Of a stretch of 45,704 nt of DNA, positions 37,306 to 45,512 are shown piece after piece. The position numbers and the translations under genes are program-made. The stretch lies in assembly GCA_029782335.1 (NCBI GenBank), contig JAKOVA010000023.1, positions 1 to 45,704 on the forward strand, written 5' to 3'. The notes under the pieces were generated by a model. That model saw only the letters and a list, made by a program, of their open reading frames with translations. It did no database searches and was not told where the DNA came from. Each line of letters begins with the position of its first letter. The first letter of the stretch is position 1. The DNA is from Actinomycetes bacterium (GTDB taxonomy: Bacteria; Actinomycetota; Acidimicrobiia; Acidimicrobiales; Microtrichaceae).

Positions 37306-37797
37306 ATGCCGATCGAACGCCGAAGCACCTCACGCCAGACGACGATCCTCATCCTCAGCATCGTCGCGGTGCTGGTTGCGATCGGCCTCGTGATCGCAGC
37401 GGTCGGCGCTGCGGGCCGGAACAACCCTCCGGTGATCCAGGCGGGAAAGCGCACGCGATTCGATGCCGGACTCGCGAAGGAGCGAGCTGCGTCGATCGCC
37501 AAAGACGGACCGCTGTTGTTCAGCGACGTGTCCGGCTCCGGTCAGCGACTCCCCGTGTTCGTTTCGCACGATGGCGGCGACTTCCGTACCGGCTGGAACG
37601 TCATCGGCGCGCATCTCCCCGACACCCCCGACGACTGCTTCCTCCGTTGGTCGAAGGAGTCGGCGGTCTTTGAGGCCCCCTGCACCGATGTGACCTACCC
37701 ACTCGACGGCGGCCCGCTCCCCCACTACGGCTGGGAGGTCGACGAGGACGGCCACCTTCTGATCGACCTTCGCTCGCCGACAACCAAGCCCGGGTGA
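37306..37797 (+). CDS. membrane-anchored protein with degenerate Rieske-like domain
   Basis: This 163-residue protein has an N-terminal membrane helix (about residues 12-36, ILILSIVAVLVAIGLVIAAV) and an outside domain. Its end, DGGPLPHYGWEVDEDGHLLI, resembles the last strands of Rieske proteins, where a GP..PL..Y motif follows the second ligand loop. The expected CxH...CxxH ligands are missing: only two cysteines (in DDCFLRW and EAPC) and no paired His are seen. So either the domain is a Rieske fold without a cluster or the likeness is chance. It stands alone between sucC and an acyl-CoA ligase. Confidence 0.5.
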   Translation: MPIERRSTSRQTTILILSIVAVLVAIGLVIAAVGAAGRNNPPVIQAGKRTRFDAGLAKERAASIAKDGPLLFSDVSGSGQRLPVFVSHDGGDFRTGWNVIGAHLPDTPDDCFLRWSKESAVFEAPCTDVTYPLDGGPLPHYGWEVDEDGHLLIDLRSPTTKPG

Positions 37798-37803
37798 GCC
37801 GGC

Positions 37804-37820
37804 GACGCCCGGGTGGCGTC
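37804..37820. terminator. bidirectional hairpin overlapping a stop codon
   Basis: GACGCC and GGCGTC form a 6-bp stem with a 5-nt loop between the convergent Rieske-like and AMP-ligase genes. Its last two bases are part of the ligase stop codon. Confidence 0.45.
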
Positions 37821-39315
37821 AGCCGAAGAGTTCGCGGACGCGGTCGGCCTGAACCTTCTCGGTACCCGTCCGGGGAAGGTCGTCGACGACGATGACCTTC
37901 CGAGGCGCCTTGTAGTGGGCGAGACGCTCGGACGCGAACGCAACGAGTTGCTCCGGCGTGACCCGAGCGCCCGGACGAAGGCGGACCGCCGCGACGGGGA
38001 TCTCACCGAGGTGTTCGTCGACGAGGCCGACCGCCGCGGCCTCCAACACGTCGGGATGCTGTTCGATGACCCCCGCCACCTCGACCGGATACACCGAGTA
38101 GCCACCCGACTTGATCACCTGCTTCGCGCGGCCCTGGAAGATCACCGTTCCCGCCGGGCCCCGCCGCACGAGGTCACCCGTGTGCAGCCAGCCGTCGCCG
38201 TCGAGGACCGCTGCGGTCGCTTCCGGCGCCCCCCAGTACCCACGCAACACCCCGGGCCCGCGCAGGAGCAGCTCTCCGACCCCGCCGAGACGCACCGTGC
38301 GGCCGGCTTCGTCGACCACACGGAACCGATAGCCCGGAAGCCGGAACCCGAGCGTGTCGCCACGGAGGGGCACACCGGGCGCATGCACCTTCACGGCGAC
38401 GCCTCCCCCGACCTCGACCATTCCGTAGCCCTCGACCACGAACGCTCCACCCACAGGTCCGACGATCGGCAACGTCACCAACGAACCCATCCGCTGGAAC
38501 GCCCGAGCCAACTCCTCAGGCAGCACGTCGGCTCCCGACACCCACACCCGGACGCAACTCAGGTCGCGCGACTCGGCCCCCGCTTCGAGCAACAGCCGAT
38601 ACATCGTCGGCACACCGATGAACATCCCGGATCGTCGGGACTCGATGGTGTCGAGCACCTGAGGTGCACGGAACCGCTCGAAGCACACGACGGGAACACC
38701 CGCGACCGCCATCCCCAGCAAGGAGATGAACCCCATGATGTGGGCGACCGGCAGCGCGACGACCGCCTCACCGAGCGGGAGGTCGGGGAGCGCGCCCACC
38801 ATCGTGAGTTGGCCGACCAACGCCCGGTGGGTCAGTTCGGCACCCTTCGGTGAGCCCGTGGTGCCCGAGGTGTAGAAGAGCGCGGCGACATCGCCGACCG
38901 ACGGCTGTGCCCCGTCGATCGTGACGGCAGGACCCGCGAGGTCCGAGAGATCGCGAACGACCAACGCTGCACGCGAGTCGGCCTCGACGTGGTCGATCTC
39001 GCTCTGGCGCATCTGCGCGTTCACCGGCACCGGCAACGCTCCCGCCCGCGAGACGGCGAGACACAGGAGGAACTGGTCGTAGCCGTTGGGGACGGCGATG
39101 ACGACGCGGTCGCCCGGCGAGACCCGCTGCGCGACCGCAGCGGACCACGACCCGACCAACTCGGCAGCCTGTCGGTAGGTGAGCTCACGGCCGGTGGCCG
39201 GCTCGGTGACCAGCCGTCGGTCGCCGTGGATCACGGCCAACTCGGCCATGACCGATCCGAGGGTTGCTCCGCTCAGCGCAAGGCGCATGCGGCGACACGG
39301 TTGGGCGAATGACAT
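37819..39315 (-). CDS. AMP-forming acyl-CoA synthetase/ligase
   Basis: This 498-residue member of the adenylate-forming superfamily activates a carboxylic acid with ATP and then normally couples it to CoA. The phosphate loop YTSGTTGSPKGAELTHR, motif VEGYGMVEVGGG, WLHTGDLVRRG and the hinge QVIKSGGYSVYP are intact, and the catalytic Lys is in GTEKVQADR. ATG 39315 is favoured: AAGG lies 7 nt upstream. A GTG two codons earlier overlaps the pcrA stop. The substrate (fatty, aromatic or other acid) is not identifiable. It is co-transcribed with pcrA, an unusual pairing. Confidence 0.92.
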   Translation of the reverse strand: MSFAQPCRRMRLALSGATLGSVMAELAVIHGDRRLVTEPATGRELTYRQAAELVGSWSAAVAQRVSPGDRVVIAVPNGYDQFLLCLAVSRAGALPVPVNAQMRQSEIDHVEADSRAALVVRDLSDLAGPAVTIDGAQPSVGDVAALFYTSGTTGSPKGAELTHRALVGQLTMVGALPDLPLGEAVVALPVAHIMGFISLLGMAVAGVPVVCFERFRAPQVLDTIESRRSGMFIGVPTMYRLLLEAGAESRDLSCVRVWVSGADVLPEELARAFQRMGSLVTLPIVGPVGGAFVVEGYGMVEVGGGVAVKVHAPGVPLRGDTLGFRLPGYRFRVVDEAGRTVRLGGVGELLLRGPGVLRGYWGAPEATAAVLDGDGWLHTGDLVRRGPAGTVIFQGRAKQVIKSGGYSVYPVEVAGVIEQHPDVLEAAAVGLVDEHLGEIPVAAVRLRPGARVTPEQLVAFASERLAHYKAPRKVIVVDDLPRTGTEKVQADRVRELFG

Positions 39316-39317
39316 GT

Positions 39318-41567
39318 TCACACCTTCTGCAATGGAGCCCAGGCGAGCAACAACCATTTCTCGCCGACCTCGGGGAATCGAACGTACGCCTGTGCCTTGT
39401 CGCCGGAGTCCTGAAGGTCCAATACGACACCGTCCCCCCACTTTGCGTGGCGCACGTCATCGCCGATCCGAAGGTCGAGTTGGTCGGCACCGGACGGCTT
39501 GGACGGCGCCGGCTTCGCGGTCAACGCAGCGGAAACCTTGCGCTCGCGGTTCGCGGCGAGGCCGTCGCCCCAGCCTGAGGACCACGAACCGCGGCCTGCG
39601 CCCCAGGTCGCGCCGGAGCCGAACGAAGCGCTCCGACGACGACGACCGCCCACCTCCTCGATCAGTTCCTCGGGGATCTCCGACAGGAACCGCGACGGCG
39701 GGTTGTACTGAGTGGAGCCGTGCAGGGACCGCGCCCAAGCAGACGAGACGTGCAACAGCCGCTCGGCGCGGGTGATGCCGACGTAGGCGAGCCGGCGTTC
39801 CTCCTCCATCTCGTCGGGCTCACCCAACGTGCGCATGTGGGGGAAGATGCCTTCTTCCATCCCGATGAGAAACACGATCGGGTATTCGAGCCCTTTTGCG
39901 GAGTGCAGCGTCATCAGCACGACGGTGCTGTCGTCCTCGTCGAGCGCGTCGGTGTCGGCGACGAGGCCGACCTGTTCGAGGAACTCGTCGATCGACTCGT
40001 AGTCGAGGGCCTGGCCGACGAGCTCAGAGAGATTCTCGAGGCGACCTTCGGCCTCGATGCCGCCGTCGGCCTCGAGTTCTGCGACATAGCCCGATCGCTC
40101 AAGCAGGTGCTCGAGCAGCGGCCCGGGCCCTCGCCCGACCACCGGCGCCGCCGATTCGATGATGTCGAGGAACTGCTCGATCCCTCGGATGGCGCGTCCC
40201 GTGACTCCGGCCTCATCACAACGCCGGAGGGCTTCGAGAAACGTCACGCCGCGCTCACGGGCGAACACGTCGACCTTGGCGACCGAACCGTCGCCGATGC
40301 CCCGCTTCGGGGTGTTCAGCACCCGTTTGACCGACACCTCGTCGTCGGGGTTCACGACGGCCTTCAGGTAGGCCATCGCGTCCTTCACCTCGCGTCGGTC
40401 GTAGAAGCGGACCCCGCCGATCACCTTGTAGGGAATGCCACTGCGGACCAGCTGTTCCTCGATGACCCGCGACTGGGCGTTGGTTCGGTAGAAGACCGCC
40501 ATGTCGCCCCAGCGCTCACCCGCGTCGTGGTACCTGGCCATCTCGCCGGCGACCCACATCGCCTCATCGGCTTCGTCCTCGGCAGTGAACCGCCGAATCA
40601 AGTCGCCCCGCGCGGCGTCGGTCCAGAGCTCTTTCGGTTTGCGGGTGACGTTGTTGGCGATCACCGCGTTCGCCGCGTCGAGGATGGTTTGGGTCGAGCG
40701 GTAGTTCTGCTCGAGGAGCACCACCGTCGCGTCGGGGAACGCCTGCTCGAACTCCAGGATGTTCGAGATGTCGGCGGCACGGAAGGAGTAGACGGACTGG
40801 TCGCCGTCGCCCACCACGAAGGCGTTGCGGTGCTCGTGAGCGAGTGTCAACACGAGTTCGTTCTGCACCGAGTTGGTGTCCTGGTACTCGTCGACGAGGA
40901 CATGGGCGAAGCGTCGCTGGTAGTGCGCGCGGACCTCGGCGTCGGTGCGCAGCAACTCGACGGTCACGGCGAGCAGATCGTCGAAGTCCATCGCGCCCGA
41001 GCGGCGGAGACGCGCCTGGTACTCCTCGTAGACGTCCGCGATCCGCCGCTCGTGAATGACCTGTGCCGCTTCGCGGTACGCCGCAACGCTCAGGCCGCGG
41101 TTCTTGGCTGCGGAGATCGCCGCGTGCACCGACCGCGGCGGCAGCTTCTTCGGATCGATGTTCAGGTCGCGGAGGATGTAGGTGACCATCCGCACCGCGT
41201 CTGCCTGGTCGTAGATGGTGAACTGGGCGGGATAACCGAGTCGGTGGGCGTCGCGGCGGAGGATGCGGACGCACGCCGAGTGGAACGTGGACACCCACAT
41301 CTTCGACGCCACCGGACCCACGAGACGACCGACCCGCGCCTTCATCTCGTCAGCGGCCTTGTTGGTGAAGGTGATCGCGAGAATCTCGAAGGGCGATACG
41401 CCCTGCTCAATGAGATAGGCGATCCGATGGGTCAGGACCCGCGTCTTGCCCGAACCCGCCCCCGCGATCACCAGCAGCGGGCCCCCGTCATGGGTGACCG
41501 CCTCTGCCTGGGCGGGGTTCAGCCCGGCGAGGAGCGGATGTTCGTCGACGGGGCCGCCTGGGGACAT
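39318..41567 (-). CDS. pcrA: ATP-dependent DNA helicase PcrA/UvrD
   Basis: This 749-residue SF1A helicase unwinds DNA 3'-5' in nucleotide-excision and replication-linked repair. Helicase motifs are all present: LNPAQAEAV (Q), AGAGSGKT (I), VLVDEYQDTN (II), VGDGDQSVYSFRAA (III), LEQNYRS (IV), VVLMTLHSAKGLEYP (V) and YVGITRA (VI). The C-terminal 100 residues have a Gly/Ser/Trp-rich linker and the Tudor-like end with VRHAKWGDGVV, which in PcrA binds RNA polymerase. ATG 41567 has TACCTT 7 nt upstream; the longer open frame is a shadow. Confidence 0.96.
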   Translation of the reverse strand: MSPGGPVDEHPLLAGLNPAQAEAVTHDGGPLLVIAGAGSGKTRVLTHRIAYLIEQGVSPFEILAITFTNKAADEMKARVGRLVGPVASKMWVSTFHSACVRILRRDAHRLGYPAQFTIYDQADAVRMVTYILRDLNIDPKKLPPRSVHAAISAAKNRGLSVAAYREAAQVIHERRIADVYEEYQARLRRSGAMDFDDLLAVTVELLRTDAEVRAHYQRRFAHVLVDEYQDTNSVQNELVLTLAHEHRNAFVVGDGDQSVYSFRAADISNILEFEQAFPDATVVLLEQNYRSTQTILDAANAVIANNVTRKPKELWTDAARGDLIRRFTAEDEADEAMWVAGEMARYHDAGERWGDMAVFYRTNAQSRVIEEQLVRSGIPYKVIGGVRFYDRREVKDAMAYLKAVVNPDDEVSVKRVLNTPKRGIGDGSVAKVDVFARERGVTFLEALRRCDEAGVTGRAIRGIEQFLDIIESAAPVVGRGPGPLLEHLLERSGYVAELEADGGIEAEGRLENLSELVGQALDYESIDEFLEQVGLVADTDALDEDDSTVVLMTLHSAKGLEYPIVFLIGMEEGIFPHMRTLGEPDEMEEERRLAYVGITRAERLLHVSSAWARSLHGSTQYNPPSRFLSEIPEELIEEVGGRRRRSASFGSGATWGAGRGSWSSGWGDGLAANRERKVSAALTAKPAPSKPSGADQLDLRIGDDVRHAKWGDGVVLDLQDSGDKAQAYVRFPEVGEKWLLLAWAPLQKV

Positions 41568-41574
41568 GCGGTCC

Positions 41575-41580
41575 AAGGTA
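41575..41580 (-). promoter_or_regulatory. -10 box of pcrA (leaderless)
   Basis: TACCTT on the minus strand lies 7 nt before the pcrA ATG, without a ribosome-binding site. Confidence 0.45.
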
Positions 41581-41618
41581 GTGCGGGGGCTGTGACAGCC
41601 CGCCGGTCGGCTCCGCCC

Positions 41619-41624
41619 TAATGT
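41619..41624 (+). promoter_or_regulatory. -10 box of the LLM oxidoreductase gene
   Basis: TAATGT lies 8 nt before the ATG at 41633. Because this box contains the alternative ATG at 41621, it argues for the downstream start. Confidence 0.5.
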
Positions 41625-41632
41625 CGGCGGCG

Positions 41633-42580
41633 ATGAGCGACGCCCCACCGCGGCACCCGTTCCGGTTCAGCTCCCCCGCGACCGGCTGCAACACGCGTGC
41701 CGAGCTGATCGACCGCGCCCGCCTCCTCGAAGACCTCGGATATGCGTCCGTCACGATCGCGGATCATTTCGGTGACCAGCTCGGACCGATCGCGACGCTG
41801 ATGGCCATCGCGGAGGCCACGACCACGCTCCGCATCGCACCCATGGTCTTCAGCAACGACTACCGCCACCCAGCGGTCCTGGCGAAGGAAGCGGCGACCC
41901 TCGATCTCCTCTCGGAGGGCCGCCTGGAGCTGGGCCTGGGGGCGGGGTGGAAGGCAATCGACTACGAGTACACCGGCATCCCCTTCGACGATCCTGTCGA
42001 CCGCATCGACCGAATGGCCGAATCGTTGTCGATCATCAAGGGGCTGTGGGGTCCCGGGCCGACCAACGTCGCGGGTCGCTGGTACCGGGTCGAGGGCCTC
42101 GACGGCACTCCGAAACCTCTCCAGCAGCCACATCCGCCGATCACGATCGGGGGCGGGTCCAAGCGGGTGCTGCAGCTCGCCGGACGTGAAGCCGACATCG
42201 TCGGTTTCATCCCCTCGATGAAGGCGGGGGTCGTCAACGAGCAGACGGGAGCCAGCGCAACGCCCGCCGCGATCGAACGTCGGCTCGGCTGGGTCCGCGA
42301 GGCAGCCGGCGATCGCTTCGGGCAGCTCGAGTTGCAGGTTCGCCTGGAGTTGGCGCTCGTGACCGACGACCCCGATCCCATCTTCGATTCACTCTCCGGC
42401 GGATTCGGACTCACCCCCGACGAAGCCCGCCAGACCCCCTACGCGCTGTTGGGCTCCACTTCCCACATGGCCCACCAACTTCGGGAGCGCCGGGATCGGT
42501 GGGGGTTCTCCTACATCGGCGTGCCACGCGAAGCCGCCGAAGCACTCGCTCCGGTGGTGGCTGAGCTCGCCGGCACCTGA
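41633..42580 (+). CDS. LLM-class F420-dependent oxidoreductase
   Basis: This 315-residue enzyme has the luciferase-like (beta/alpha)8 fold, resembling the MSMEG_2516-type F420 family. Visible features are HPFRFSSPATGC at the N-terminus, LGYASVTIADHFGDQ, TTLRIAPMVFSNDYRHP, the cofactor loop LDLLSEGRLELGLGAGW, and PPITIGGGSKRVLQLAGREAD. Members transfer hydride between coenzyme F420 and varied substrates; FMN use cannot be excluded. ATG 41633 is preferred over 41621 because of the -10 box overlapping the latter. It is divergent from pcrA. Substrate unknown. Confidence 0.88.
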   Translation: MSDAPPRHPFRFSSPATGCNTRAELIDRARLLEDLGYASVTIADHFGDQLGPIATLMAIAEATTTLRIAPMVFSNDYRHPAVLAKEAATLDLLSEGRLELGLGAGWKAIDYEYTGIPFDDPVDRIDRMAESLSIIKGLWGPGPTNVAGRWYRVEGLDGTPKPLQQPHPPITIGGGSKRVLQLAGREADIVGFIPSMKAGVVNEQTGASATPAAIERRLGWVREAAGDRFGQLELQVRLELALVTDDPDPIFDSLSGGFGLTPDEARQTPYALLGSTSHMAHQLRERRDRWGFSYIGVPREAAEALAPVVAELAGT

Positions 42581-42594
42581 GCGCCGGGGCTCAG
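42577..42594. terminator. bidirectional hairpin, LLM/NlpC
   Basis: CTGAGC and GCTCAG form a 6-bp stem with a 6-nt loop. It contains both convergent stop codons. Confidence 0.5.
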
Positions 42595-43802
42595 AGCCGC
42601 CCGAAACGAACGGGCGACGAGGTGCTGTAGATGCTGGCGATCTTCACCACGTCACCGGAGTGCGGCGCGTGGATCATGAGGCCATTGCCCGCGTAGAGGC
42701 CGACGTGGTGCACGGGATTCCCGCCGAAGACGAGATCGCCGGGCTGCAGTTGGTCGGCGCTTATGCGCTGCGTCATAGCGAACAACGCACGCGAGGAGTG
42801 CGGGAGGGACTTGCCGCCCTTCCCCCAGGCGTACATCACGAGGCCGGAGCAGTCGAAGCCGGAGCCGGGTGAGCTCGCACCCCAGCGGTACGGGACCCCG
42901 AGCTGGCTCTTCGCCGCAGCAATCGCGGCGGCAGCACCCGGGCTCACCGGACCCGGGTCGGGCAGGTTGGCTCCGACAGCCGCATCAGTTGCGGTGCGGC
43001 GAGTCGACGTGGACGCAGCGCCTCGAGGGGTCGCGCTGCCACGCGCCGCCTGATAACTCTCGGTCTCCACCCGCGGCGGGATCGCCGCAGCGCGCCGTGC
43101 CGCCGCAGCAGCTGCACGTGCGGCTTCCTCACGAGCCGCGCGTTCCGCCGCAGCGGCCCGCTCCGCGGCGAGACGCTGTTGCTCGGCGGCGACCGCTTCG
43201 GCGAGCTGCCCGCTGATCGACTTTTGCAACGCACGCTGATCGGCGATGGTCGATTCGAGCCGGGCGCGGGTTCGCTCGAGGCCCGCGACCTTGGCGTCGA
43301 TCGTCGCCTTCGCGGCGGCCAGCTTGCGCTGCTCGTCGTCGAGTCGGAGGCGAGCCGCACGAACGTCGTCGATCACCTGTGCGCGGTCGCCCTGGAGACT
43401 CTCGAGGTACGCGGCACGGGTGCTCACGTCGTCGGTGACATCCGTGGGCATCAGCACCGGATCGAACTTTCCACCCGACGTGAACGCCGCGATGGCATAG
43501 CTCTTCGCCGTCGAGCGCTGCCGACCGAGGTCTGCTTCGGCGTCTGCGACCGCTTGGTGCTTGGCGGCGAGCTTCGATTGCAGGTCGGCGACCTCTGCCT
43601 TCGCTTCGAGGTACGCCTCGTCGAGATCATCGCTCTGACGGTTGAGGCGCTGGAGTTCTGCGGCAATCGAAGCAGCCCGAGCACGAAGTTGCGACGGGGT
43701 CATCGGCGGCTGAGCGGCGACCACCGACGGGGCGACTGCAAGAGCGAGCAGTGAGCACAACACCGTGGCGGCGACGCGGAAGGTTCGGGTCACGCGGAGC
43801 AT
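42591..43802 (-). CDS. secreted NlpC/P60 peptidoglycan hydrolase
   Basis: This 403-residue exported protein has a signal peptide (about residues 1-30, cleavage near VVAAQ). A long coiled coil follows (about 38-230, rich in Ala, Glu, Arg), then a Thr/Ser/Ala-rich linker and a C-terminal NlpC/P60 domain (about 285-403). The catalytic Cys318 is in FDCSGLVMYAWG, His in VHHVGLYAG, and the third polar residue in IHAPHSGD. It resembles RipA-type D-Glu-mDAP endopeptidases that split cell-wall stem peptides during cell separation; the coiled coil probably controls activity through a membrane partner such as FtsEX. Confidence 0.93.
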   Translation of the reverse strand: MLRVTRTFRVAATVLCSLLALAVAPSVVAAQPPMTPSQLRARAASIAAELQRLNRQSDDLDEAYLEAKAEVADLQSKLAAKHQAVADAEADLGRQRSTAKSYAIAAFTSGGKFDPVLMPTDVTDDVSTRAAYLESLQGDRAQVIDDVRAARLRLDDEQRKLAAAKATIDAKVAGLERTRARLESTIADQRALQKSISGQLAEAVAAEQQRLAAERAAAAERAAREEAARAAAAAARRAAAIPPRVETESYQAARGSATPRGAASTSTRRTATDAAVGANLPDPGPVSPGAAAAIAAAKSQLGVPYRWGASSPGSGFDCSGLVMYAWGKGGKSLPHSSRALFAMTQRISADQLQPGDLVFGGNPVHHVGLYAGNGLMIHAPHSGDVVKIASIYSTSSPVRFGRL

Positions 43803-43875
43803 GGCGTCAGCCAGTATGACGGCTACGCGTCGAATATGACAACTCGGTTACGAACTCGCGACGCTTGTCGGTCAC

Positions 43876-43924
43876 ACCCCACCCTGTCGGACACACGCCA
43901 CTGCGTGGCGTGTGACTACTCCCA
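43876..43924 (-). repeat. 49-bp direct repeat with hairpin, distal copy
   Basis: This copy matches 43931-43979 at 48 of 49 positions (A at 43891 versus T at 43946), with a 55-bp period. It carries a 10-bp stem CACACGCCAC/GTGGCGTGTG with a TGC loop. It also repeats the TGGGAGTAG that ends guaA, so it looks like a duplication of the guaA 3' end. Confidence 0.9.
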
Positions 43925-43930
43925 CCCACC

Positions 43931-43979
43931 ACCCCACCCTGTCGGTCACACGCCACTGCGTGGCGTGTGACTACTCCCA
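43931..43979 (-). repeat. 49-bp direct repeat overlapping guaA end
   Basis: This copy includes the last codons and TAG of guaA, followed by GTCACACGCCAC/GTGGCGTGTGAC, a perfect 12-bp stem with a 3-nt loop (43945-43971). It is very likely the guaA terminator. Confidence 0.9.
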
Positions 43980-45512
43980 TTCGATGGTGCCGGGGGGTTT
44001 GGAGGTGATGTCGTAGGCGACCCGGTTGATGCCGGGCACCTCGTTGATGATGCGGCTGGCCATCGACTCAAGGACCTCGTAGGGCAACCGCGCCCAGTCG
44101 GCGGTCATCGCGTCCTCCGAGGTCACCGCACGAACGATCACCGGGTAGCCGTAGGTCCGCTCGTCGCCCATCACCCCCACGGCACGGATGTCGGGCAGCA
44201 CCGCGAACGCCTGCCAGATGCTGCGCTCGAGGCCGGCGGCGTGGATCTCCTCACGCACAATCGCGTCGGCTTCCTGGAGGATCGCGACGCGTTCGGGGGT
44301 GACCTCTCCGATGATCCGCACGCCGAGGCCCGGCCCGGGGAATGGCTGACGCCACACGATCTCGTCAGGAAGACCCAACTGCGAGCCCACCGCACGGACT
44401 TCGTCCTTGAACAGGCTGCGCAGCGGTTCGACCAACTCGAAGGTCATGTCCTCGGGAAGGCCGCCCACGTTGTGGTGACTCTTGATCTTTGCCGCGTGGC
44501 CGGTGCCCGACTCGATGACATCGGGATACAGCGTTCCCTGCACGAGGAACCGTGCGTCCTCGATCCCTCCGGACGCGTCCTCGAAGATCCGGATGAACAG
44601 TTCACCGATGGCCTTCCGCTTCTCCTCGGGCTCGGTCACCCCACTGAGCCGCTCAAAGAACCGTTCGCCGGCTCGGACGTGGATCAACTCGATGCCCTGG
44701 TGGCGGCGGAACGTCTCTACGACCTGATCGCCCTCGCCCTTCCGCATCAGGCCGGTGTCGACGAACACGCAGGTGAGCTGCGCGCCGATCGCTCGGTGAA
44801 CAAGCGCCGCGGCGACCGCCGAGTCGACCCCACCTGACAGCCCGCAGATCGCCCGACCGTCGCCGACCTGCTCGCGGATTGATGCGACCGCGCTGTCGAT
44901 GAACGACTCCATCGTCCAGGTTGCGGAAAGCCCGGCACCGTCGAGCAGGAAGCGCTCCAAGAGCTGCTGTCCACGGGGAGTGTGGAGCACCTCGGGGTGG
45001 TACTGAACCCCGAAGATCCGGCGATTCGGGTCTTCGAACGCTGCGGCCGGGGTTTCCGGCGACGATGCCGTCGCCGTCGCTCCGCGTGGAGGTTCGACGA
45101 TCGTGTCGAAGTGGCTCATCCAGACCTGCTGCGGATCCCGATCCGCGAACAACAACGTGGCGTCGCTGACCGAGAGTTCCGTCCTGCCGTACTCGCCCCG
45201 ACCGGTCTTCGCGACCGTCCCGCCAAGATCCCGGGCGAGCAGCTGCGCGCCGTAACAGATGCCGAGAATCGGAACGCCGGCGTCGTAGATCGCCGGGTCG
45301 ATCGAGGGGGCATCGGGCTCGTGCACCGACTTGGGCCCGCCCGAGAAGATCAACGCGCTCGGGGCCCGCTCCGCCAACTCGGCGGCGGTGATCGTGTGCG
45401 GGACGATTTCGGAGTAGACGTGCGCCTCCCGCACCCTGCGGGCGATCAGCTGCGCGTACTGCGCCCCGAAATCAACAACCAGTACCCGCTCGTCGGGTGC
45501 GGTCTCGCTCAC
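43971..45512 (-). CDS. guaA: GMP synthase (glutamine-hydrolysing)
   Basis: This 513-residue enzyme makes GMP from XMP, ATP and glutamine. The N-terminal glutamine amidotransferase has nucleophile Cys86 in [10 protein letters not shown] and the His172/Glu174 pair in GVQYHPEV. The ATP pyrophosphatase has the P-loop SGGVDS (226-231). The C-terminal dimerisation domain ends [11 protein letters not shown]. One oddity is the usual SHGD motif, which reads SHFD here (residues 133-136). The GTG start overlaps the upstream guaB3 stop as GTGA, giving a guaB3-guaA operon. Two near-identical hairpin repeats follow the stop. Confidence 0.97.
   Translation of the reverse strand: MSETAPDERVLVVDFGAQYAQLIARRVREAHVYSEIVPHTITAAELAERAPSALIFSGGPKSVHEPDAPSIDPAIYDAGVPILGICYGAQLLARDLGGTVAKTGRGEYGRTELSVSDATLLFADRDPQQVWMSHFDTIVEPPRGATATASSPETPAAAFEDPNRRIFGVQYHPEVLHTPRGQQLLERFLLDGAGLSATWTMESFIDSAVASIREQVGDGRAICGLSGGVDSAVAAALVHRAIGAQLTCVFVDTGLMRKGEGDQVVETFRRHQGIELIHVRAGERFFERLSGVTEPEEKRKAIGELFIRIFEDASGGIEDARFLVQGTLYPDVIESGTGHAAKIKSHHNVGGLPEDMTFELVEPLRSLFKDEVRAVGSQLGLPDEIVWRQPFPGPGLGVRIIGEVTPERVAILQEADAIVREEIHAAGLERSIWQAFAVLPDIRAVGVMGDERTYGYPVIVRAVTSEDAMTADWARLPYEVLESMASRIINEVPGINRVAYDITSKPPGTIEWE

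Noticed and set aside
39720-41621. 633-codon plus-strand open frame
   Set aside because: It is antisense to pcrA, which has all helicase motifs. The frame has no family signature and is a composition artefact.
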